64,000 bases of DNA from Lentisalinibacter sp964427415 (GTDB taxonomy: Bacteria; Pseudomonadota; Gammaproteobacteria; Steroidobacterales; Woeseiaceae): NCBI GenBank assembly GCA_964427415.1, contig CAYRUH010000001.1, positions 1-64,000 of the forward strand, in the 5' to 3' direction. The number at the start of each line of letters is the position of its first letter. The first letter of the stretch is position 1. The position numbers were made by a program, and so were the translations under genes. Below the pieces are notes generated by a model that saw only the letters and a program-made list of their open reading frames with translations, searched no databases and was not told the DNA's origin. Shown in pieces: positions 16,683 through 25,359 of the stretch.

Positions 16683-18481
16683 GGGACCGCTGCCAGTCGG
16701 TATCAGGGGGGAGCGACGGGACGGGTGCGCGAGCGCGGCCGGGAGGGGCCGCGGGCGCGCTCCTGACCGCTGTGCTGAGCTCTGCCGTTTTCGTCGCCAC
16801 GATCACAGTGCCGCCCGCCCGGGCCGAGTTGCTCATCGAGGGCATAGAAGGCGATCTCCTCGACAATGCGCGGTCCTTCGCCGGCCTCGCGGACGAGCCG
16901 TGCGACGCGCCCGCCTGGCGCATACGGCGGGGCTTCCGCAATCTCGACCAGGAATTGACCGACGGGCTGAGAGCGCTGGGCTATTACGGGGCTGCGTTCG
17001 AGAAAAGCCTGGACCTGGATCGGGAAGTTTGCTGGCTGGCGCAGGTGGTCGTTGAACCCGGGCCGCGCACCCGCTACCGGGAGGTGGGAATCCGCATCGG
17101 TGCGGCCGAAGAGGACCCCGTATTGCTGGCCGAGGCGCAAGAGGGACGGCCCCGGGAAGGCGAACCCCTGCACCACGGCGACTATGCGGCCTACAAGGAT
17201 CGACTGCGGATCGCCGCCGCCGAACGGGGTTACGTCGAGGCGAAATTCACCACAGCGCGCATCGATGTGTGGCCTGAACAGCAGGCGGCCGACGTGACGC
17301 TGCACTTCGCTTCGGGTCCGCGTTACCGGGTCGGCAAGATCACAATCGAGCAGGATTTCCTCGAGCCCGCTCTGGCGCGTGCATTCCTGGATCTCTCCGA
17401 AGGCGTTCCCTACGACGCCGCTCTGATCAGCGATGCTTACCAGGCCATGCTAACCAGCGGGTATTTCCGCAGCGTGCGGATCGAGCCGGACCTCGGCGTC
17501 TCGCCCGACCATCGCATCCCCGTGACGGTGCGCCTCACGCCGGCGACACGCATCGAGTACAAGGTCGGCATGGGCGCATCCACGGACGGCGGCGTACGTC
17601 TGCGAGGCGGCTACGAGAACATGCGCGTGAACGACCGCGGCCATCGGCTGCGGGCAGAACTGCTGACCTCGGACGTCGAGTCTTTCCTCGCGGCGAGCTA
17701 CCGGCTGCCCATCGGCGATCCCACGGTCGAGTGGCTGAGTTACGACGCGGGTCTGCGCAACGAGGACACCGATACCTCGGAGAGCGACAGCGCGACGCTA
17801 GGGGTGAAGCGAGTGACCAAGCTCGGCGGCGACTGGCTGCGCACCGAAGGGCTCGAGCTGGGCTACTGGGACTACCAGGTGAGCACGGACAGCGAGGACA
17901 GCGTCCTCGTACTGCCGTCGCTCGCGTTCAGCCGGGCCCGCTTCGACCGGGACGTCAATCCGCGCCGCGGCTACAGCGTCGGTGTGCAAGCGAGAGGCAC
18001 GCACCGGACCATTGGTTCCACAACGAGCTTTCTCCAGTTCTCCGGTTATTTCCGCTTCGTCCATCCGCTGGGCGCGAAGGGCAAGCTCATCGCCGGCACG
18101 GAACTCGGCCTTACCGTCAAGAGCGAACTGGAAGAACTGCCGCCGGAGTTCCGGTTTTTCGCCGGCGGCGATGCCAGCGTCCGCGGTTACGGCTACCAGA
18201 CGCTGGGGCCCACCGACGAGCAGGGCAACGTGGTCGGCGGTACCCGCCTCGCCACCATGCGTCTGGAGTACGCTCACGACCTGTTCGGCAACTTCTCCGG
18301 TGCAGTATTCGTGGATGCGGGCAATGCATTCGATCAGCTGGAGTGGTCGCCCAGCGTGGGCGCCGGCATCGGTCTGCGCTGGCGCTCTCCCGTCGGACCG
18401 CTGCGGGTGTACCTGGCTCATCCCTTCGACGACCCGGATCGCAGCGTACGTCTGCACATCGCCCTGGGGCCGGACCTGTAA
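16679..18481 (+). CDS. tamA: TamA, Omp85-family outer-membrane assembly protein
   Basis: TamA is the outer-membrane half of the TamA-TamB translocation and assembly module. The product has a signal peptide (GALLTAVLSSAVFVATITV, cleavage near PPARA), three POTRA domains (about 55-290) and a C-terminal 16-strand barrel with the Omp85 motif VRGY in GGDASVRGYGYQTLGP. No ATG or GTG lies in frame before the signal peptide. TTG at 16550 would give a 70-residue extension ahead of the signal, whereas CTG at 16679 has GGGAGG 4 bases upstream and overlaps a leader stop (CTGA). I chose CTG; the start is uncertain. It abuts tamB (TAATG). Confidence 0.9.
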   Translation: MRDRCQSVSGGSDGTGARARPGGAAGALLTAVLSSAVFVATITVPPARAELLIEGIEGDLLDNARSFAGLADEPCDAPAWRIRRGFRNLDQELTDGLRALGYYGAAFEKSLDLDREVCWLAQVVVEPGPRTRYREVGIRIGAAEEDPVLLAEAQEGRPREGEPLHHGDYAAYKDRLRIAAAERGYVEAKFTTARIDVWPEQQAADVTLHFASGPRYRVGKITIEQDFLEPALARAFLDLSEGVPYDAALISDAYQAMLTSGYFRSVRIEPDLGVSPDHRIPVTVRLTPATRIEYKVGMGASTDGGVRLRGGYENMRVNDRGHRLRAELLTSDVESFLAASYRLPIGDPTVEWLSYDAGLRNEDTDTSESDSATLGVKRVTKLGGDWLRTEGLELGYWDYQVSTDSEDSVLVLPSLAFSRARFDRDVNPRRGYSVGVQARGTHRTIGSTTSFLQFSGYFRFVHPLGAKGKLIAGTELGLTVKSELEELPPEFRFFAGGDASVRGYGYQTLGPTDEQGNVVGGTRLATMRLEYAHDLFGNFSGAVFVDAGNAFDQLEWSPSVGAGIGLRWRSPVGPLRVYLAHPFDDPDRSVRLHIALGPDL

Positions 18482-21400
18482 TGGGCCTTTTGCGCGGCAT
18501 TCTGTACCTGCTGATCGGTCTTATCATGACCGCCGTCGTGATGGCATCGCTGGTGGTGGCGACGCCGGCGGGCTTGCGCCTGGCGCTGGAGGCGGCGGAG
18601 CCCTACCTGCCGTCTGCCCTGGAGCTGGGCGAGATAGACGGGACCCTGGCAGGCGGTGTGGTGCTCCGGGGCGGTGCCTGGCGGGGCGACGGGGTGATCG
18701 TCGAGATCAGTGAACTGGAACTGGAGCTCGACCCGTGGCCGCTGATCCGTGGGGATATCCGGCTCGAGCGGTTGCGGGCGCGGGGTGTGGCGGTGAACAT
18801 CGCGGAAAGTGAAGTGGAGGAGCCCGGCCCGGACGGCGGCGCACGCCTGCGCTTCCGCATGCCGGTGCCGCTCGCGATCGACGACGGCCGGCTTGAGGAC
18901 GTGCAGGTGCATGCCCCGGGGTGGTCCCGATCTGTCAGTTCGATCCGGCTCGCGGCTGGGATGCAGGGCAGCCGGCTCGAAGTGGATCGGCTATTGATGG
19001 CCAGTGACTGGCTGGCGCTGGATGCGCGGGGCGAGGCGCGGTTCGCGCCTCCTTACCGGCTCCGCCTGGTGGCAGACTGGCGCTACGGAGACAGCGACGC
19101 GGGGACGGCGCTCGCGGGGTCGGGGCGCATCGAGGGTGACGCCGAGGCCTGGACGGTCACGCACCGGCTTAGGGAGCCGGAGGAGGTGCAGACCAAAGGG
19201 ACCGTCGAGCTCCGCGAAGATGGTCTGCATGCGCGGCTCGGTAACGAGGTGGGGCGCCTGGAGCTGGCTCTGGACGCCGGCCGCGTCCTCACGATAGCGG
19301 ATGGTCGGGTGGCTCTGGAAGGCTCGCTGGACGCCTATACGGTGGACGCCGAGGCAAATCTGACGATGCAGGGCTTTCCCGCCGTGCAGGCCCGGGCGAC
19401 GGCCAGCGGCAGCCTGGCGGCGCTCACCGCAGAGCGTCTGCGGCTCGCCAGCGAGGCGGGGAATCTCGAAGCCGACGGGCGGCTGGAGCTGCTCCCCTCC
19501 CGGCAGTGGGACCTGGACTTCCGGTTGCAGGCGCTGGAGACGGCGCGGTGGGGGGCGGCCCTGCAGGGGACCATTTCCGGCACCGGCCGGAGCGCGGGCC
19601 GATGGCCGGACGGGGCCGGACCGCAAGGGACCCTGCGGGTCGAGGAGCTGACCGGTCGCTACGGGGGCCAGCCTCTGGCGGCGAGCGGAGCGGTCGAACT
19701 CGGCGTAGACGGCGCGACCACCGCGCGAGGTGTCGAATTCGAGATCGGGGAAAACCGGTTGACCCTGGACGGCCGCATGGCTCCGGAGCCGGACCTGCTC
19801 CTCACCGTCCAGGCACCCCGTCTGGAGACGATCTGGCCGCAGCTGCAGGGCGATCTGCGTGGGAACCTGGCCCTGTCAGGCTCGGTGGTCACACCAATGA
19901 TGCAAGGTCAACTCGAGACCGACGGTCTGCGCATGGACGGGATGGCGATCGGGCCGGCGGGGCTGCAAGTGAGCCCTGCAGAGCCCGGGTCGCAGCTTCG
20001 GCTCGTGGCCGAGCAAGTCGAGTTCGGCGAGGTCAGTGTCGCCGACGTCCGTATCAGGGCAGAGGGCACGCCGTATTCTCATGACATCGCGCTGGAATTG
20101 GCGGCGGCCTGGGGCAGTGTCGGCATGGAGGCCAGCGGGGGCCTCGTCAATGAAGCCAATGATGCCGACGGTGGATGGTCCGGACAGCTGCGCGCCCTGC
20201 GCATCACGCAGCCGAAGATCGGCGACTGGCGACTCGACGAGTCCGCGAGCCTTGCCGTGGCGCCGGCGCAGATTACCCTGGATCCGGTATGCCTGAGCGG
20301 GGAGGGCGGCGGCTCGCTGTGCCTGCGGGCGAGTCGGGATGCAGACGGCACGCGGATGCTCGCAGAGGCTCGGCGAGTGCCGGTCGCATTGCTCGCACCG
20401 CTGTTCCCCGCCGGATCGCGCTTCGAGGGGGAAGCGGATGGCCAGGCAGACCTGACCTGGCATGAGGGAGTGCTCGACGGCCATGCCGGCTTCGCGCTGC
20501 AGGATGCCCGCGTGGCCGTGATGCTGGACGAGGACCAGCAGGGTGATTTCGAGATCCGCTCGTTCACTGCCCATGCCCGTGTCGAGCGCAACGAGGCGCG
20601 GATCGAGGCGGAACTGGACCTCGGCCAGCAAGGCGGCGGGGAGGCACGGCTGCGCAGCGCCGATTTGCTCGACCCGGAGGCCTCCGTCAATGGCCTGCTG
20701 CGGCTGGACTTCCAGGATCTCTCGATGGTGCCGCTGCTGGTACCGGAACTGGCCGAAGTTCGCGGCCACGTGATGGGTCGGGTCGAGGTGGCGGGCAGCC
20801 GCCGCGAGCCCCGCCTCGGCGGTGCACTGCGGCTGCGGGAGGCCGGATTCCTGTTCCCTGATGCGGGCATCCGGATCACCGAACTCGAGGTCGTGGCACG
20901 GCAGGACAACCCGGGGATCATCGAGTACCAGGGCAGCGCCCGTTCCGGCGAGGGCCAGGTGCGCATCAGCGGGACGACCCGGCGTGCGGACAATGCAGGC
21001 TGGGTCAGCCGCTTCGCGGTGGAGGGGCAGGATTTTCGCATCGTCCGGCTACCGGGCATGCAGGCCGCCGCGAGTCCCGATCTGGACATCCTGCTCGATG
21101 CGAGCCGGCTCGAGGTTCGCGGCACCATCGAGGTGCCGCAGGCGGACATCACCCTGCGCGAGGTGGACACCGGCGCGGTCCGGGCCAGCCCGGACACCGT
21201 CGTGCACGGCCGTACCGAGGCCGGCGAGGCACGCCTCGGCCCGGTCCTGCTGGTCGAGGTGGAGGTGAGCCTGGGGGAGTCCGTAAACCTCCAGGGATTC
21301 GGGCTGCGGACGGATCTGACCGGTTCCCTGAGGCTCACGGGCGGCAGCGAGCGGCCGTGGCAGGGATTCGGCCGCCTGACCCTCGTGGATGCCCGCTACA

Positions 21401-21942
21401 AGGCTTACGGGCAGGAACTCACCGTGGAGCGTGGCGAACTGGCGTTCTCGGGGCCGCTGACCAACCCCGCGCTGGATATCCGCGCCGTGCGCGACACCGG
21501 CGAGGTACTGGCCGGGGTGCGCATCGGCGGTACCGTGCGTTCACCCAGTTCCACGGTCTTCTCCGAGCCGCCGTTGCCGGACGCAGAGGCGCTGTCCTAT
21601 CTGCTGACCGGCCGGCCACTGGCGGGCACGACCTCGACCGAGGGCAACGTCCTCAGCCGGGCGGCGCTGTCGCTCGGGTTGTCCCGTGCCGGCGCCATCG
21701 CCTCGGTGGTCAGCCAGGATGTGGGCCTGGATACCCTGGCCGTCGAGGGCGGGGCTGACGACGGCCGGGTGCTGGCCGGCAAGCGCCTCAGCGAGGACCT
21801 CTACCTGGAGTACGCCTGGGGCATTTTCGACTCCATCGGCACGCTGCTGGTGCGCTACGACCTGAGCGACCGGCTGCAGCTCGAGTCCCGCTCGGGTGAG
21901 CAGCATGCCGTCGATCTCGTCTACCGGGTGGAGAGGGACTGA
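18481..21942 (+). CDS. tamB: TamB, translocation and assembly module inner-membrane protein
   Basis: The 1153-residue protein has an N-terminal membrane anchor (LLRGILYLLIGLIMTAVVMA), a long periplasmic beta-rich body of the AsmA-like bridge type, and the C-terminal TamB (DUF490) domain ending in LSEDLYLEYAWGIFDSIGTL and a typical LQLESRSG strand. Proteins of this class span the periplasm and help move lipids and/or insert outer-membrane proteins with TamA. The ATG shares one base with the tamA stop (TAATG). The length is a little below the E. coli protein (1259). Confidence 0.93.
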   Translation: MGLLRGILYLLIGLIMTAVVMASLVVATPAGLRLALEAAEPYLPSALELGEIDGTLAGGVVLRGGAWRGDGVIVEISELELELDPWPLIRGDIRLERLRARGVAVNIAESEVEEPGPDGGARLRFRMPVPLAIDDGRLEDVQVHAPGWSRSVSSIRLAAGMQGSRLEVDRLLMASDWLALDARGEARFAPPYRLRLVADWRYGDSDAGTALAGSGRIEGDAEAWTVTHRLREPEEVQTKGTVELREDGLHARLGNEVGRLELALDAGRVLTIADGRVALEGSLDAYTVDAEANLTMQGFPAVQARATASGSLAALTAERLRLASEAGNLEADGRLELLPSRQWDLDFRLQALETARWGAALQGTISGTGRSAGRWPDGAGPQGTLRVEELTGRYGGQPLAASGAVELGVDGATTARGVEFEIGENRLTLDGRMAPEPDLLLTVQAPRLETIWPQLQGDLRGNLALSGSVVTPMMQGQLETDGLRMDGMAIGPAGLQVSPAEPGSQLRLVAEQVEFGEVSVADVRIRAEGTPYSHDIALELAAAWGSVGMEASGGLVNEANDADGGWSGQLRALRITQPKIGDWRLDESASLAVAPAQITLDPVCLSGEGGGSLCLRASRDADGTRMLAEARRVPVALLAPLFPAGSRFEGEADGQADLTWHEGVLDGHAGFALQDARVAVMLDEDQQGDFEIRSFTAHARVERNEARIEAELDLGQQGGGEARLRSADLLDPEASVNGLLRLDFQDLSMVPLLVPELAEVRGHVMGRVEVAGSRREPRLGGALRLREAGFLFPDAGIRITELEVVARQDNPGIIEYQGSARSGEGQVRISGTTRRADNAGWVSRFAVEGQDFRIVRLPGMQAAASPDLDILLDASRLEVRGTIEVPQADITLREVDTGAVRASPDTVVHGRTEAGEARLGPVLLVEVEVSLGESVNLQGFGLRTDLTGSLRLTGGSERPWQGFGRLTLVDARYKAYGQELTVERGELAFSGPLTNPALDIRAVRDTGEVLAGVRIGGTVRSPSSTVFSEPPLPDAEALSYLLTGRPLAGTTSTEGNVLSRAALSLGLSRAGAIASVVSQDVGLDTLAVEGGADDGRVLAGKRLSEDLYLEYAWGIFDSIGTLLVRYDLSDRLQLESRSGEQHAVDLVYRVERD

Positions 21943-22019
21943 ATCACCGGCTTGCGACGGGCCCCGGCACTCCCTACCATGCGCGGCGGCTCCCGCTCCT
22001 TATTGCGAAGGAAGACTCC

Positions 22020-22985
22020 ATGGCTCTACCCGAACTGCTGCAGGGCAACCTGCGCCTGCCCGTCATCGGCGCGCCGATGTTCATCGTCTCGACCCCGGAC
22101 CTGGTGCTCGCCCAGTGCAAAGCCGGCATCGTCGGTGCCTTCCCCGCGCTGAACGCGCGGCCCCAGTCCCTGCTGGACGAATGGCTCGAGCGCATCACCG
22201 GCGAACTCGACGCCTTCCGCAAGACGAACCCGGAAAAGCCGGTGGCGCCCTTCGCGGTAAACCAGATCGTGCACGCGAGCAATGACCGCCTGCAGGCGGA
22301 CATGGAGACCTGCGTCAGGCACCGGGTGCCGATCATCATCACCAGCCTGCGGCCGCCCAGCGAGGTGGTGGACGCCGTGCACGGCTACGGCGGCCTGGTT
22401 TTCCATGACGTCATCAACCTGCGCCACGCCCGCAAGGCGGCGGAGCAGGGTGTCGACGGCATCATCGCCGTGTGCGCCGGCGCCGGCGGCCATGCGGGCA
22501 CGCTGAGTCCGTTCGCACTGGTGAAGGAGATCCGGGAATTCTTCGACGGCACCGTGATCCTGTCCGGCTGCATGTCGAACGGCGGCGACGTGCTCGCTGC
22601 ACAGGCCCTCGGCGCCGATCTGGCCTACATCGGCACCCGCTTCATCGCCACCGAGGAGGCCAACGCCGTGCCCGATTACAAGCAGATGCTGGTGGAGAGC
22701 TCGGCTGCCGACATCGTCTACACGTCGCTGTTCAGCGGCGTGCACGGCAGCTACCTGAAGCCCAGCGTGGCCCGGGCCGGCATGGATCCGGACAATCTCC
22801 CGGAGGCGGACAAGAACGCCATGGACTTCGGCAGCGCCGGTAATACGCACAAGAAAGCCTGGAAGGACATCTGGAGCGCCGGGCAGGGCGTCGGCAGCAT
22901 CCACGAGGTGATGCCGGTGGCCGATCTGGTGGAACGGCTCGCCGGAGAGTACGCGCAGGCGAAGCGCCGACTCGCTGCCGGCTGA
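22020..22985 (+). CDS. nitronate monooxygenase family flavoprotein
   Basis: The 321-residue TIM-barrel FMN protein matches the NMO/2-nitropropane dioxygenase family, with the opening block LPVIGAPMFIVSTPDLVLAQ, the FMN-binding CAGAGGHAG segment, the LSGCMSNGGDVLAAQALGAD loop and YIGTRFIATEEA. The enzyme oxidises toxic alkyl nitronates with O2. The length is slightly shorter than many homologues. The ATG at 22020 is preceded by GAAGGAAG. It stands alone, with 77 bases after tamB. Confidence 0.9.
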   Translation: MALPELLQGNLRLPVIGAPMFIVSTPDLVLAQCKAGIVGAFPALNARPQSLLDEWLERITGELDAFRKTNPEKPVAPFAVNQIVHASNDRLQADMETCVRHRVPIIITSLRPPSEVVDAVHGYGGLVFHDVINLRHARKAAEQGVDGIIAVCAGAGGHAGTLSPFALVKEIREFFDGTVILSGCMSNGGDVLAAQALGADLAYIGTRFIATEEANAVPDYKQMLVESSAADIVYTSLFSGVHGSYLKPSVARAGMDPDNLPEADKNAMDFGSAGNTHKKAWKDIWSAGQGVGSIHEVMPVADLVERLAGEYAQAKRRLAAG

Positions 22986-23123
22986 ACGCCGGACCCCATG
23001 TTTGACCATTGGCTGGATGATTGCCTGAGCGCCCGGGATGCCGGCTGCCCCGGTCATGGCCTATACTGCGGGTGAGTTCGCGAGAGGCTCCCGACGGGGC
23101 CCGGACTCCATACAGAGGCGATC

Positions 23124-23315
23124 ATGCTCATTCTTGCGCGAAAGGCCGGTGAGTCCATTCGCATCGGCGACGCCGTAAAGGTGACCGTGATCAGGGTCAG
23201 ACGCAATGAGATCAGGCTCGGATTCGAAGCCCCGGACGACGTGACGATCCGCACACCGGAACACGGCGGCGGCCAGGACGGGGATGCCGGCTCCGACCCG
23301 GGCGAGGAACAGTAG
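23124..23315 (+). CDS. csrA: CsrA/RsmA-family protein with an altered RNA-binding site
   Basis: CsrA is a small dimeric RNA-binding regulator that blocks translation at GGA-containing leaders. The 63-residue protein keeps the beta1 strand (MLILARKAGESIRIGD, with Leu4 and Arg6) and the core strands (VKVTVIRVRRNEIRLGFEAP). The conserved end of beta5, usually VAVHRE with the essential Arg44, reads VTIRTPE: Thr occupies position 44 and Arg sits one place earlier. The usual C-terminal helix is replaced by an acidic Gly/Asp tail (HGGGQDGDAGSDPGEEQ). It is probably a divergent paralogue, because it is not next to alaS or tRNA-Ser as main csrA copies often are. Confidence 0.85.
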   Translation: MLILARKAGESIRIGDAVKVTVIRVRRNEIRLGFEAPDDVTIRTPEHGGGQDGDAGSDPGEEQ

Positions 23316-23334
23316 GCGGATTCCCGCCCGCGGC

Positions 23335-23736
23335 ATGAACAGTCTGTCGGCCCTGATCATGGTGGCCCTGGTGGCCCTGGGCGGCGCGGCCGGGGCGGCA
23401 GCGCGGTTCGGCCTCACCGTGGCCTTCCAGCGACAGGCCGTCGTGTTCCCTCTCGGCACCCTCGGCGCCAACCTGCTCGGTTGCCTGTTGATCGGCATGC
23501 TGGCAGAGATGGCGGCCCGCACGGACCTCCTGAGCGGCAATGCGCGGCTGCTGCTGGCCACCGGGTTCTGCGGCAGCTTCACCACACTCTCCACCCTCAC
23601 GCTGGAGCTGTTCCAGTACGTGCGGGGCGGTTATCTGCTGACGGCCGCCGGCTACTTCGCCCTCACCTTCGCCGGCGCTTTCATGAGTTTCTTCGCCGGG
23701 CTCGCGCTGATGCGGCTATTGCTGCGCGCGGGCTGA
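23335..23736 (+). CDS. crcB: CrcB/Fluc fluoride ion channel
   Basis: CrcB/Fluc is a dimeric membrane channel that exports fluoride. The 133-residue protein has four membrane segments and the family blocks ALGGAAGAAARFG, GTLGANLLGCLLIG (with the conserved Asn) and GFCGSFTTLSTLTLE (the Phe/Thr-lined pore). I chose ATG 23335 because upstream in-frame sequence overlaps csrA and is not conserved. No fluoride riboswitch is visible ahead of it; it follows csrA by 19 bases and may be co-transcribed. Confidence 0.93.
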   Translation: MNSLSALIMVALVALGGAAGAAARFGLTVAFQRQAVVFPLGTLGANLLGCLLIGMLAEMAARTDLLSGNARLLLATGFCGSFTTLSTLTLELFQYVRGGYLLTAAGYFALTFAGAFMSFFAGLALMRLLLRAG

Positions 23737-23748
23737 CGCGCCGCCGCC

Positions 23749-23946
23749 TCAGACGGCCGCGGCGCGCAAGGTCTCGATGATGATCGGCAGCATCCGCTGG
23801 TGCTCCGGCTTGATCAGGAGCGAGCGCAGCCCGGTAACCGATTCCTCGTCGAATTCCACGCCGGGCCACCAGTGGGCCGCCCCGAGGGCCTCCGGATGCT
23901 TGTCGCTGTAAATGCGCGGGGTCTCCTGGGGACGGTGGCGGGACAT
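23749..23946 (-). CDS. small hypothetical protein (65 residues)
   Basis: The frame encodes a compact, mixed-composition peptide with aromatic residues (HWWPGVEFDEESV) and a helical C terminus (MLPIIIETLRAAA), plausible for a small folded protein. I do not recognise the family. It is convergent with crcB and divergent from the next gene, with 65 bases between starts. No clear ribosome binding site precedes the ATG, so confidence is limited. Confidence 0.5.
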   Translation of the reverse strand: MSRHRPQETPRIYSDKHPEALGAAHWWPGVEFDEESVTGLRSLLIKPEHQRMLPIIIETLRAAAV

Positions 23947-24011
23947 TACCGGCGTCTGCGGCCGGGCGTCCAGACATTGGTAGTGCCCCGGCGCCGGTTT
24001 ATCATGTAGCG

Positions 24012-25286
24012 ATGGATCTGATCGCGCTCGCCGTCCCGTTCTTCATTCTCGCACTGCTCGCCGAAGTAGCCCTCGATCGCTGGCGCGGCACCGGCTACTA
24101 CCGCCTGAACGATGCCATCGGCAGTCTCAGCACCGGCATGCTGAACACGACCATCGGCCTGTTCACGCGGGTGGTCAATATCGTCATCTACGCACTCGTG
24201 CTGGATTACTTCGCGATCGCGACCCTGGATATGGCATTGTTCGAATTCAGCCCCTCGGGTCTGGCCATGTGGGCGGGCGCGCTTCTGTTCTGGGACTTCT
24301 GCTACTACTGGGTGCACCGCTGCGGCCACGAGATCAGCATCATGTGGGCAGCCCACGCGGTGCATCACCAGAGTGAGGAATACAACCTCTCGACGGCGCT
24401 GCGCCAGACCAGCTCCGGTTTTTTGCTGAGCTGGATTTTCTACCTGCCGATGTTCCTGGTGGGTATCCCGGTCGAGGTCTTCATCACCGTGAATGCCATC
24501 GACCTGATCTACCAGTTCTGGGTCCACACCCGGCACGTCGGCAAGCTCGGCTGGATGGACCGGGTGTTCGTTACGCCGTCCAATCACCGCGTCCATCACG
24601 CGCAGAACGAACGCTACATCGACAAGAACTATGGCGGCATCCTGATCCTGTGGGACCGGCTGTTCGGCACTTTCCAGGAAGAACTGGATGAGGAGCCGGT
24701 GGTCTACGGCGTGCGCAAGCCGCTCAGGAGCTGGAATCCTTTCTACGCCAATCTGCACGTCTATCACTATCTGTGGCGCGACGCCGTGCGCACCCGCCGC
24801 TGGCGCGACAAGCTCGGGCTGTGGTTCCGGCGCACCGGCTGGCGCCCGCCAGATCTGCGGGACGCGCCGCGGGGCAACGTAGCGCCGGAGCGGTTCGAGA
24901 AATTCGATCCGATGCTGCCCGCGGGGGCAAAGCCGTACCTGCTGGGCCAGTTCGTGCTGGCCGTGCTGGTATCCTCCGCCATCGGCGTCGTGTTCACGAC
25001 GGCGGCGCTCTCGACCACGCTGGTGCTCTGCCTGCTGTTCTGGTTCCTCGTCTACAACCTGGCCGTGATCAACGAGGGGCGGCCGAGCGCAGTGCGGCTG
25101 GAATTGGTGCGCCTCCTCGTAGCCGTCCCCCTGGGCGCCCTCTGGCTCGCGCAGGCCGAGCCCGGCTGGTTCGCCGATGCCGCGGTCTGGCCGGCTCTCG
25201 GCGGTTACCTCGTTCTGTCCCTCGGCGGGCTCCTACTGATGCCGCCGCTGGCTGCGAGCGAGTCAACGGAGCAGATATTAACCTGA
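24012..25286 (+). CDS. sterol-desaturase/fatty-acid-hydroxylase family membrane protein (alkylglycerol monooxygenase-like)
   Basis: The 424-residue integral membrane protein has the di-iron His clusters of the fatty acid hydroxylase superfamily: HRCGHE, HAVHHQSEEYNLSTALRQ and NHRVHHAQN, followed by the KNYGGILILWDRLFGTF block typical of alkylglycerol monooxygenase-like members. The C-terminal third carries three or four extra membrane segments. Such enzymes hydroxylate lipid chains or cleave ether lipids. The next gene encodes an AGPS-like flavoprotein, which supports an ether-lipid link (inference). Confidence 0.88.
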   Translation: MDLIALAVPFFILALLAEVALDRWRGTGYYRLNDAIGSLSTGMLNTTIGLFTRVVNIVIYALVLDYFAIATLDMALFEFSPSGLAMWAGALLFWDFCYYWVHRCGHEISIMWAAHAVHHQSEEYNLSTALRQTSSGFLLSWIFYLPMFLVGIPVEVFITVNAIDLIYQFWVHTRHVGKLGWMDRVFVTPSNHRVHHAQNERYIDKNYGGILILWDRLFGTFQEELDEEPVVYGVRKPLRSWNPFYANLHVYHYLWRDAVRTRRWRDKLGLWFRRTGWRPPDLRDAPRGNVAPERFEKFDPMLPAGAKPYLLGQFVLAVLVSSAIGVVFTTAALSTTLVLCLLFWFLVYNLAVINEGRPSAVRLELVRLLVAVPLGALWLAQAEPGWFADAAVWPALGGYLVLSLGGLLLMPPLAASESTEQILT

Positions 25287-25359
25287 TTTTTTTCTGGAGG
25301 TTACAACGGATTCCTAAGAGTCTTTACAGCTCTGTGCGGGCGGCGTCCAGGGGTCTCGC

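Noticed and set aside
17731..18480. 250-residue N-terminal extension in the tamB frame
   Set aside because: It overlaps the TamA barrel in another frame and is Arg-rich noise; the TamB membrane anchor starts at ATG 18481.
23316..23334. Fluoride riboswitch before crcB
   Set aside because: Only 19 bases separate csrA and crcB, and no fluoride aptamer motif is visible in or before csrA.
25279..25303. T-run with TAACCT/AGGTTA as a terminator after the sterol-desaturase-family gene
   Set aside because: The T-run lies in the loop, the stem is short and AT-rich, and the right arm looks like a ribosome binding site.
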